64,000 nt of DNA from Aldrovandia affinis (taxonomy: Eukaryota; Chordata; Actinopteri; Notacanthiformes; Halosauridae): positions 620,001 through 684,000 of the forward strand of contig JAINUG010000049.1 of NCBI GenBank assembly GCA_029706075.1, in the 5' to 3' direction. The notes beneath the pieces are model-generated. The model was not told the origin of the DNA and made no database searches. It worked only from the letters and a program-made list of their open reading frames with translations. A program made the translations under genes and the position numbers. This document shows positions 26,024 to 37,673 of the stretch, piece by piece. Position 1 is the first letter of the stretch; every line of letters starts with the position of its first letter.

Positions 26024-26753
26024 CAGGGGGTAGAACAAATTTTAAAAGGAGTTGTATTTTTAAGTAACTAAATTGCAATTAAAAATGAGTCTACACGTGT
26101 TTCATATTAATGTCAATACTAATTACAAATTATTTCTGCTATAAAAGACATTTTAAAATAAAATAAAATCTAAAGCAACATAAGAGATATAACAGATTTT
26201 GTGGTCAAATAGTTGGTCCCAAATTGTGTTTCAGTAAAAGAAGCTGCAAGATTATTTAATGTGTCAAGGGGAACAATGTTGAAAATCATGATGCCAAACA
26301 AGGAAAAAGTTGAAGTTCACCAATAGTGATTGACGAACACTTAACAGGATAGGCGAAAAACCACCAGATAACGGCCTAAAAAATGACCAGAGAACAATCT
26401 ACACTTCCGTGACCCAGTCTCAACAAAAATATTGTGAGCTTCACAAAGCTGGCATTTACTGCTAAATGGATTCAAGAGTGGTTTCATGCACACCAGGATG
26501 AAGTCAAACACCTTCCATGGTCTCCCCAATCACCAGATCTAAACATCATTGAATCTTTATGGGAAGTTCTGGAACATAGAGTGCAAAGCAGATTTCCACT
26601 GCCTTCATCTCTCAAAGAACTGGAGGCTTTCCTTATTGAAGAACAGCCCAATATCCCATTACAAACAGTTAAAAACTGATATAACAGCATTCCAAGAAGA
26701 ACTGAAGCTGTTCTGAAGGATGGCCCAACATCTGTTAATTTGTCTACCCCCTG
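26024..26753 (+). mobile_element. Decayed Tc1-like transposon
   Basis: Imperfect terminal repeats with CAGGGGGTAGAACAAAT at the left and its near-complement at the right; TA dinucleotides flank both ends (26022-26023 and 26754-26755). The plus strand keeps the transposase C-terminus (HLPWSPQSPDLNIIESLWEV), which includes the last catalytic Glu of the DD34E triad, and an N-terminal helix-turn-helix trace near 26230. Internal deletions make it about 730 bp. Confidence 0.85.
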
Positions 26754-26759
26754 TATTTC

Positions 26760-27598
26760 CTCTTTTCTGTTTTTGATGAATTTATGGAACCCTAAAAGAT
26801 ACATCATGAAAGCTAAATTCTCAGATATGTCTTTCACAATCTCAATGCCATGGTTTAAATAACTTGCTATCATTTTTGTCATATCAGAAACTGTTTGAAG
26901 CTGTCAAATGAGATGCACTTTTTGGACTTGAGTGGCAGGGTTCAGAATTTTTGCATCTTAAGCAAGCATAAAGAGAACAGGCCATTCAACCCATCTGGGC
27001 TCATCATTTGCCCATACATTACACAAACTCTGTATTGTCTGTCTTGAAGAATTCTTGGTTTTCTGACCATTACAAAACCCAGCAAGTTACTCAATGCTAC
27101 CCTCCATAGACAAAACATAAATATACACAATTGCTTACACTTTACATCTTAATCCATTTTCATGTAAATACATCTCCTGTTTCATTGTAATAGTGATGAA
27201 TTGAATATGGTTTCTGCCACACGATTTGGATTATACATTTGGTGTTGTTTTCACCACTGGACAAAATATCCACAGTGGAAGTATTGTTTCCATGGTTATT
27301 CTGGGTTGTAGTTAGATGGAGGTGTTCTGTAACCTTCCATTCTCTTTGCTAGAAGCCTAGGCAGGGATATATTGATATTGATTGCCAGCATGGGCTGTGC
27401 ACTCTTACACTGATTTATTTATTGATTGGGGAAGTAGGAGCCCAGGGCACTAGAATGATTATCACTGTTACCAAGTTCACAGCAATGGAAAAAATACAGG
27501 GTTTTTTAAATAACTGAGAATAATGAGTATTATTTGTTTTAAATTTTTTGGTGTATTCTGGTATTCTCTCAGTTAAGAGGTTAAGAAGCACTATACTT
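26760..27598. other. Intergenic, nothing recognised
   Basis: AT-rich unique-looking sequence with no coding signature or clear repeat. Confidence 0.5.
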
Positions 27599-27890
27599 TG
27601 GGGCCAGCAGGCTCAGTGGTTAGCGACATGGGCTGGCAAGCGGAGGGTGGCTGGTTCAAAGGCCAATGAAAAACAATGAACTAGAAACCGGAGGGATGCC
27701 AGGTCACTTCCTGGGGCACTGCCGAAGTGCCCTTGAGCAAGGCACTGAACCCCTAACTGCTCCAGGGGTGCTGTACTGGCTGAGACCTCTCTGATGGTGT
27801 GTGTGCATCTAGGAGAGGAATGTGAAAAGATCAATTCCAATTACCCAGTGTAAAAACTGCATAACATGGTCTAATAAAGATTATTATAAT
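27599..27890 (+). mobile_element. tRNA-derived SINE
   Basis: A tRNA-like head has a box A-like GGCTCAGTGGTTAGCGACAT and a box B-like GGCTGGTTCAAAG. It is followed by the conserved CCTTGAGCAAGGCACTGAAC segment shared by fish SINEs, and an AT-rich tail. Confidence 0.75.
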
Positions 27891-28235
27891 ATTTTTTTAT
27901 TATTGATATTTGCAGCTGCAACAAAGGTTCTTTTAAAAATATATATATCAGTTGCTGATAGCAATTAGTTCTGTAAAGCATTATGCATTGGTTACTGTGA
28001 GAATGGCGAGAAAGGAAAGACAGTCAATGGTCATCCACTGTATGTGTGTGTGAGAGAAATGTTCTCCATTGGAATTCAATACAATTCTTAATGACACCAG
28101 CTCCATCATGAATAACAATTGCAGTGACACTGACATAACAAGGCCAGCTGTGTAGAAACAAACCTGTGGGGGGATATGGAAAAGGTCAAAAAGAGCTGTA
28201 GATGGGAGTCATATTGAATATGATATATTGCTATA

Positions 28236-29240
28236 TTAGAGACGGATGCGTGAGGGTTGGACCCGAAATGCAATGACGTAAAATCAAGACCCACAAGTGC
28301 TTTATTAGAGGAATGTTCAGGAGACGTAGACAAAACAAAAGCAAAGTCCGATAACCAAAAAATCAAGCCAATAGCCAAAGTACAGTACCGAGGGAGAAGG
28401 CAGTCTCGAACTCGGTAAACCATGCAAAAATCCAAAACAAACCAGAGTAGCGGTCAGCGGGGCAGAGGTACAGGAGGACGGTAGGCAGGCTCATAGTCAG
28501 GGACAGTGCAAGAGTCAAGACCGAAGTCTGCTCCGCGGGGCAAAGGCACAAAAGACAGCAGGCAAAAACTTGTGGTATAAACAGGCAGTGGTAACAAAAT
28601 GGCAGGCAGTAACAATGGTCAATAAACAGGCTTGGGTCGTAACAATTAAATCAAACAAGGAAAACGCTCAAAAGTGCTATAGTACAATAAGCAACAATTT
28701 CGCAAGGACATGATTAAAAACACTGAGCTTATATGGAGGTGTAGACAGGTGCAGACACTTAGCTTGAGAACAGAGCGAAACAGAAAACAGCTGAGGAGAG
28801 CGTGACAAGGTAACAAGATAACTAGTCGTTGTTAGTAATGATCCTATCCTGACCTAGCCTTAGTAGATTAGTAAATAAGACATGAACTAGAAACGAAAGG
28901 AAACATGAATACACATGGTTAGCAAGTTAGTAATTAGTAAATCTCCAGCACGTCGGCAATTAGTTACTAAATTGCCAATCGTGCTAGCAGAAACAATAAA
29001 CCTATCTAATCATTAGTAAATTAGTAATCAGACAAGGAGGGGTTAGAAACAATAAGGAAACGTAAGCGACAGTGAGAGAGAGAAAGCATGAACGCAAGAT
29101 TTGCGGAAAGAACATGAAAAGGTGTATGCTTTAAACATGAACAGAAACGTAACATGAAAACCGAATCAAGACATGACATGAAATGAAACATGACATAAAT
29201 AACACATAAAACGTGGCATGAATTACATGGAACCGTGACA
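28236..29240. mobile_element. Putative non-autonomous interspersed element
   Basis: The block from GACGGATGCGTGAGGGTTGG to ACATGGAACCGTGACA has no coding potential, repeated TTAGTAAAT motifs, and an internal hairpin at about 28950-28984 (AGCACGTCGGCAATTAGT with its near-complement). Its general look (TTGGACCCGAAATGCAATGA start, CTTTATT segment) matches non-autonomous DNA elements seen in fish. Boundaries and class are uncertain. Confidence 0.45.
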
Positions 29241-30325
29241 ATATAATAATAATATTATAATTAAATACAAACTGTGTCAGTCACTCGGGATGAGAGCATC
29301 AGCTAAATGCCTGTGATATAATGGTACTCTCATTGTTACCCTATGCCACATCAAAAATGTATTTTTCAGGAAAACGTTTTGAGCAGTTTTTCAGCCGATT
29401 ATTTTGGTCCAGTGATCTAATGCAATTCTAACTATATTATCTACATAACACTATAATATGACAAAACTCGTCTCATGAATGCATAAAGGGTAAGTAACAT
29501 TAACGACTTCTGATGAAATAATATAACATTGTGTTCCATCTCTATTGCTGGTGGTTTTGAGTGCCCGCAGGATGTTTATTGGCAATCGCATCTCTCGCTC
29601 CGGTGCCGATGTGAATACAACATAATTACGTCAAGTGGGTGTTGCGGGAGGGGTTGAGGCATGATGAAGTTGAATGATTTTCACAACGTTCACGATGCTT
29701 TTCTCTTGGGTCTTCCGAGGGAGTACAAGTGAAACTCAAGCAAGTAAACGAATGTTCTTAAAACGGACACGTTTGTTGTCTGATAGCACCTAAACGAAAC
29801 CTGATTATTAAGTAATACATTGAATCTATTTTTAATCGAAACCTTTTTTATATTGTTGTTGCTGCAAATACGGGTGTTTGCAACATAAAAAAGGTATGTT
29901 TACGTTGACATTCTACCGTTATTTTTTTTTTTAAACATACACATTTAGCCTATTTTACACTGATGTAATGTTTCAAGATACAGTGTTGGTTTTAATTGCA
30001 TAACAGCATGTTGTTAAATTTAAACGTTTCAAATTCATGTTTAAATAACGAATTGCACTGATAATGAATCAAATGATAGCCCAGATATACAACTTCTTGA
30101 AAACAAAGCATATTTAGGAGAATTTCTAATATTTTATGAGTAGCTTAATGCATTAAAACTCCAGACAATGTAAGGTAGGCTACAGTTAATAAGTAGTCTT
30201 AACAAGTAGCCAACAGTAGGTATTATAGAATATGTGGGTACTTACAGCTGTGCTACGTTTTGCAGGTTTTATGTCAAACATTGACAGAACCGTATTTTTA
30301 CAGGGCAGCTCATCCTCTCTCCGCA
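29241..30325. promoter_or_regulatory. Presumed promoter and 5'UTR of the histidine-rich gene
   Basis: No repeat or coding exon recognised. The coding first exon is preceded by two acceptor-like AGs (30302 and 30325), suggesting an upstream non-coding exon, perhaps near 29600-29760 where CpG content rises. Speculative. Confidence 0.3.
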
Positions 30326-30329
30326 GGCC

Positions 30330-33300
30330 ATGACTCCAGCGGACAGGCAAAGTACCCTTTTCAAGCCACGGAGCCCGAAGAAACACCCAAACACTGATCG
30401 CACCGCGGGTCGTGGAGCAAGAACCAGACTCAAGGCAGAACACACGAGCGAAGAGGACGACGACTCTTCCTGGAACGTTACGCCCATCTCGCAACGTGGT
30501 CCCTGGGAGCCCCAAGCAGGAATCGACCAAGTTATGGAGACGTTTTTCACACCGGTCCACACGCCCCGGTACGACGAGATCAAGGTCAGGGAGCACCACC
30601 ATTACCTCCCCCATTACTCCCACCATCATCACCATCACCACCAGCACCATCACCACGACCACCAGCCAGATATGGAAAGTCATGGGTACGTGATTCATGC
30701 GAAAGTAATATGATCATTTGGCAAATTAGACTGATAATGAGACAGGGACTGATAATGCTAATTTCACTATTATTAAATATGTGTACAATGGATTATTATT
30801 TGGAAACTTTTATTATATTGTAATATGAATCAGAGCATGATGGTCTCATTATCTTTATCACACATTATCTTTATCACACTAATTGCAATACCAGTTACAA
30901 AAGACACTTTTATCCAAACCAATTTACCGTAGTGAATGCATACATTTTTCATGTGGTCCCAATGGGGGAGCGACATAGAACTGCATGAAACCATTATTTG
31001 TTACTGTACACTATATGATGACATCTGCACAAAAACTTTCATTAAAATGTCAGGCAAACAGCTCAGTTTATTTTGGCAAGAGGACCAAGAATTGCTTCAC
31101 TGGCTTTTCAAGGAAGGCTTTTTTGATCTGGCTGTGTTAGTTATTCCTAATCTGAATTGTGGTTTACTTAGTGGTGAACTCGTTTACTTGAATATCAGTA
31201 TAAATAAGGGGATTGGGTAAAGTTATATTTATTCTATTTATTATTTATTTATATTTTTTAAATATATATATATAGTATTTATCCTTAAATGTGTAAATGG
31301 CAAGTATGTCTTATTAGTCTATAGGGACTGGGCATCATGCGACATTCATTTAGTAATTTATTCATTCATTCATTCATTCATTCATTCATCAGTTATGCTA
31401 CACCAGGGGCCAGCGATGGGAGTATAATTCAGGGTCATATTCACCACCAGCATCATGGGCACCACACTCCGGAACATCTGGACCATCCCTACAACCGTCA
31501 ACACCACCGCCATTCTCAGCACTATTTCCACCACCACCCAGATATGCCTTCACAACGCAGTTCACAAAACCTTGACCCAGTCGCCTTCTCCTCCTCCGTC
31601 TCCTCCGGCTCCTTCACCTCCTCATCCTCCTCCTGGTCCTCCGAGGCCAGCATCGACAAGGAAACCTTCCTCATGGACAGGTCCAAGCTGGGCCCCAGGC
31701 ACTCCCAGTCATGCAGCAACATTCCCAGTGACAGGCAGGACCTCTGGGAGGAGGAAGAGGAAGCCAATCCAGAGGAGTTAGAGAAGAGACACCTAAATCA
31801 TCAGCACCACCAACGCCAGTGTGTGCACAAGCTCCACTGTAGCCACAGCAAGAGTGAGGAGGGGCTTCTGCATGCCAACAGCAGTGAGAATGCACTGCAC
31901 CTGGAGCATAGCCTTCTCTACAAGTCAGCCAGCCTGGGACGAAGCCTGGCCTTCAGTGATGATACAGAGATACTGCTGGACTCAGGGGAGCCCAAGAAGG
32001 CAGTGTCCCCCAACCAGCTCCCCAGCAAGGGTATCCTGAAGAACAAACAAGGACAGGGTGGAGTAGCGGGAGCGGCTGGTAATATTCGCAAGGCTAAGTC
32101 CTTGGAGGTGCTATCTACCCGTGTAGAGAGGACCACAGAGGGGCCGAAAGGGGGAAAAGACTGGGTGGGGAAGTCCAAGCTGGAGGACGAGAACATGGAA
32201 AAAAAGAAAGAGGCGGTCAGACAGAGTTTTGTGCAGGAGAAGCTCCAGTTCTCTGCCTTCCTGAATGAGATTACCCGGCGGGTCATAAGCCCCTCGTGTC
32301 TCAGCTCTCTCGGAGTCACTGGTACCTGCCAGAGTCCCGGCCAGGTGGACTCACCAAAACATCCCAGGAAGGGGCAAAGAGCGGAAGGGAAGGGGCATGA
32401 GGAAGGGAAAAAGCACAGGCAGCAGAAAGACCGCTCAGGCACACCTGACTCTGTTGCATCCAGTGTCCACTCCCACGCCAGCAAGTACCCCGACTCTAGC
32501 AAACACCACCATCACCACCGCCACTCTATAGGTGGGAGTTCCCAACAACAACAACAACAACAACAACACACACCAGGGAACCAAACTGATGCCAGCATGA
32601 CTAGCTCTCAAAACTGTCCCCCGCCAGGGCAAGGGCAGGATCACAGAGGGGAGAAACAACATCAAGGGGGACACAATATCCTCCTGACTGGTGGCACCAA
32701 CACCAGCCCACAACTAAGCCTGCATCTGTTGAGACACCACCACTCCCAAACACATCACCACCCTGATCCCCTCTGTCAGCGCCAGAAACACCACCGGCCT
32801 CACCCCGAAAAACACCAACACCACCACACTCACCACAGGCAATCCCTGCATTCCCCCTGTCCCTGCAAGTCCAGACACACGGACGACCATTCTGGAGTTC
32901 TTGGACAAGAATCGGATTCCGAAAATAAGGACATGGTCTCGGCCGCCAGCCCCAGTTCAGAGCATAGTAGCAGGAACCAACAGGCATATCACAGGGCTTC
33001 TGCAGTACCACACAAGGTGAGTGAATGTCCCACAGCACAAACACCATGCGTGGGTCAGAATTCATCGTAGAATTCATTGTTTTTTATAACACCGCTAGAT
33101 TTTTATATGGCCAGTATGACATAAAATACCAGGCACAAGCAAAGAAGCATGAATGATAGCTGAATCCATTGATGTTATTATGACTTGCAGTGCAGTGTCT
33201 TTATTTCAGTGGTTCACAGAAATGAACTGGCGATAAGTGAAGAAGCACTACAGGTGCATAATAATTTTTGCATCAGCATTTGGAGATTAAAAAGGAAGGT

Positions 33301-36300
33301 GGATTTATACTTTTATATATTTTGTCAGTAAATAATGTATTTTTTTTAACCGTCAATAATATTTATAGTATATATTTCACATGCATATATTTGGCCTTTC
33401 ATTTTCCCTGAATTAATAATGAAAGGTATAAACATTTTTGTGATTTGGGATAGTTAAATGGGCACCTGTATATCTATGATGTTTCTTTAACAGATTTCCT
33501 TACCTAGAGTAACTTCTATAGCTTACATTTTACATATTAATTGTTTGTTCAGGCTCAGAACTTACAGGTACAGGAGTAGTGCCCCACCAGGATAGGAATC
33601 TTCAATTGTCTAGTTATGTCTGTTCCAAGCAAGGCCTTCTCATCGATTATTTTGTAATGAACTAAATGATGCACAATCAATAACCATTTCTAGGGCGTGT
33701 TTATTGAAATTCGAAAAAACCAATCGCCCATGGTTGTCTCTCTCAACAGGATTCAATGGCTGATGTTGACAGAGTCCAGTAAGTGTAATTTCCTGCCTTG
33801 CTCAAATGTTGTTTATTGATCGATGTGTTTGCATAATTGACACCTTCCTATGTTATACAATTGTTATTGGTTTGAATATTAGAATCAGAAAAAAGCTGCA
33901 GATGTTCCCTTCAGTTGTTGCTATGTATGTTCTTTGCGTATATATATGTGCCAGTCTCTGTTGTTGGCATGACATCACATGTTACAGTGTTACAGTGTTA
34001 AGTTGTATTACAAATTCTAAATTGCTCAAAAACAATGCTAGAATAATCTTCTTCTTCTTCAGCCGCTTATTCCTAGTTAGGGTCACGGGGGGGCTGGAGC
34101 CTATCCCAGCATGCATTGGGGCGAGAGGCAGGAATACACCCTGGACAGGTCGCCAATCCATCGCAGGGCATGCTAGAATAATAATAATAATTATAAGCAG
34201 TTAATTATGAATACAATGCATTAGCCGTATGAATCAATATTAGATTGCAATAGATCATTATAATTTGGGCCAATCAGCCTACTCTGCCAGAGCCTCCCAG
34301 ACTGTGGAACACACTACTTGTCAAAAAAGGCAGTGCAACACATATCTCATAGTTTCAAAGGGAATATGAAATAATGGTTAAATTCACATGTATTTGTTTC
34401 TTTTAAACCTTCCTATATCAATGTAAATTTACCCTTGTTATGTATTATGTGTGATTTTTAATGTATTGTGGTGTCCCTTTGGGTGGGGCGACACTCACGG
34501 ACCTTGCAGAGGGCGTAGGCAAGTTAAATAACCAGACAGTATTACAAACAAAACAACACTTTATTAAATTCATCTTGACAAACACAAAAAGGGTGGGGTC
34601 TTCAGGGGAATTCACAACACATAAAGTCCACAATCCTTATCTTTGTCGATGTCCGTAATCCAAGTCTAAATCCAGGTCATTTCCTCACACAATCCAAGTC
34701 GGTACACAAAACGGGGTCCTCAAAACAATCCAATCCAATCCAATCCAATCCAAGCCAAGCTATGCTAAGCTAAGCTAACCTAAACAGCAATCCAAAGAAT
34801 ACTTACCCACTCTCCACCACTCTAACACACCAACCTACTCCTCTCAGTGTGACACAAACAAGTCCTTTAAATAGGCCTCCAAATGGCCTTCAGCTGTCCG
34901 TAGTCCCAATTGCTTGACTTCATTCAGGTGCAGGAATACAGGCTACTGGGAAATTTAGTTCTTCCCTCTCCAGTGGCTCCCAAGAAGTAAAGAGGCAGGC
35001 AGCCATTTCCTCATCCTGCCCCTTGGGATGCCACAGTATATTGTATTTTTGTGATGTCATGATGACAGATGGATTGTGGTCCGTGAGTAGGAAATTGCAA
35101 TGTAATTGTTGTGAATGGTCCTTGACAAATAAGCAAATAATGTAGACTGCTCTGCAAGCATTTTATTGTTGTACATTCACCGCCATATAAAGGTTCCTAA
35201 GACAAATATTGTCAGACTAAGGTAGATATAACTCAGGTAGTTCTCAAGAGTATTTTGCGTAGAGTAAATTGACATCAGTTAATCTGATATACAGTATAAT
35301 ATTTAAGATTAGCCACCAGGACTGAGTCTGAACAGTACTACTCTGGAGGCCAGGTTCTGCTGCAGTCCTTGTGTGAGCAACAGCAGAGCAAAATTAGACC
35401 ATCAATGCAGAGTGTTGTGGAAAATTAGTTTAGGTGTTGCAGGCTGTATCAGCAGCACCTTTAAGTGTCGGTATAAATATTAAAATAGTGCTGAACTCAG
35501 ATTATATCCATATCCCTTATTTTTTCCCTTCCTCTCTTTAACACATGCTATCCCCCCTCTCTCTTTCCTCTACGTTCTCTCTCTCTCTCTCTCTCTCTCT
35601 CCCCCTCTCTCTCTCTGTCTCTCTTTTCTCTACTTTCTCTCCCTCTCTCTCTCTCCCTCTTTCTCCCTCTCTTCAGGTTCCTGCAGGAGCAGAATGAGGA
35701 GCTACGTCACAGCCTGCTGCAGGCAGTAGTGCGTATGGAGTGCATGGAGGCAGACCTGCAGAACACCCAGGTGGAGCTGAACAGTGTCAAGGATAGTTTC
35801 AAGAGGTCACAATTTCCATTTCCATTGTTGTCTTCATGTACTGTTGTTATTCTTGATCACTTACGCAAGTTAGTCATTTAGCAGATACATTCCATTTTTC
35901 ATTGTACCTTCCAATACATTAAGACTATACAAGCTTGAAGAACTTACTAATAAAGGAGCACTCCTTTAACAAAGGCCTTTGCAATGTGTGATATCATTTG
36001 TGATTCCTCTTTTGTTCTTAGAGCATTAAACAAAACCTGCCACCCTACCCTGTTAAATTTGATCCACCCTTTCCACCAGTGTCTAATGTTCTTTGTCCCT
36101 GCATGTCTCTCTCAGACTCCAGGAAAACTCTTCCAGCACTCAGCAAACCAATCAACTCCTAGAACAGAAGCTTCAGGCAATGGTGAGACTCAAATCTAAG
36201 GTTGGGGTATTTTCAGGCCAGAACCTATATTTTATTCATTCTTAATATCTTATCACTGGGCTAGTTCTATCATCTGTTTTTTCATTTCTTTTTATCTAAG

Positions 36301-37588
36301 TTTTTATCTACATTTTGAAGAGCTCAGCTTTGTGTACATTTCCTTTGAAATTCATGTTGCCAGTTTCCAGTTTTTTTTCATTCTGCAGTCCACCAGCTCT
36401 GCAGCAGCTGTGCAGCCATTGTGCTGGAAAACTGCACTGTTATGCAGCTGGTGCAGACTAACTGCTGGTGCCTGATTGGGCAGAGGAGTCCCTCTTGCAC
36501 TATAAAATGGTTCATCAATACACTGGAGGTGTGCCATCTGACATCTCCCAATGGAGTTTAGGGTATTGCATTGAAGCTATAGCCTCACACCAATTATATC
36601 AAAAATCTTTCATACTATAATACTGTACATTGATGGATAAAACTGACAGGCACATGCAGCTGCAAAATACTTTCATTATCCAGTTCCAATAATATTATAT
36701 CTCTGTGCCCATAAAAGTTGTTATTTTAATCTTCATATGTGGTGATGCGAGGCACAGCAAAACCGTATAATCTGCATAGTCTGTAGTTCCAATCATTCAA
36801 TTCAAAAGACAAAATCTTAAAAGACCTGATGTTATGCCAGTCTGAAAATACAGGCCTGAGCAGAGGCAATTGTAGATGGATGGTATAGGTATGTCTAACA
36901 TGCAGTTGTTTCCCCTGGTCCAGGCGGATTTAGTTTAAGGCAGTGCCATACCCCCTCATGTTATAATGACTGATGTCTTAGAAAAAACACAATTTTTCAA
37001 ACAGTTTTCAAATGTTCTTCTTTTTCCACATACCTAGCATTAACAAAAACAGGAAACACCACACTACTGGACACTAACCCTGCTCAGGGGTTAGGCAGAA
37101 TCAAAGTCATAGTTAATAGTCAGAATCAACTGTACATTATTGCAAATAGTATCAGAGTAAGTCCCATATGCCAGTTTTCTGCCTCAGAGTCTTAGCCACA
37201 CAATGCCATGTTCATTATGCAGTTTTCAGCTGTGCTGTTTTTACCACGGCAGGCCCAGAGCACCGACGCAGAGCGCAAACGCCTCACCCAGCGGATCTCT
37301 GAGCTGTCCAGGGAGCTGACTGCTGCTCAGACCAGCATCCTCTCCCCGAAGACCATTCATGAGAGAAGTCCTGCTGAAAAGACAACAACAACAACGACAA
37401 CGACAAAGAAGACAAAAAAAGCATGCACCTATCCAGACTAAGATGCCACTTTGTCATAATTATGGTCACTTGTTTGGTAGACACCCTTGTCCAGGTCTAC
37501 GTACATTGCTTTCAGTTTACATTGAGTAATATAATCATAATCATAATAATAATAATAATAATGCTAATAATAATAATTTATGATAATG

Positions 37589-37629
<41 letters not shown>

Positions 37630-37630
37630 G

Positions 37631-37673
<43 letters not shown>

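Noticed and set aside
31337..31392. Upstream in-frame ATG at 31337 as a start for the histidine-rich protein
   Set aside because: The stretch is an (ATTC)n microsatellite before a CAG acceptor, and the exon at 30330 joins in phase at 31393.
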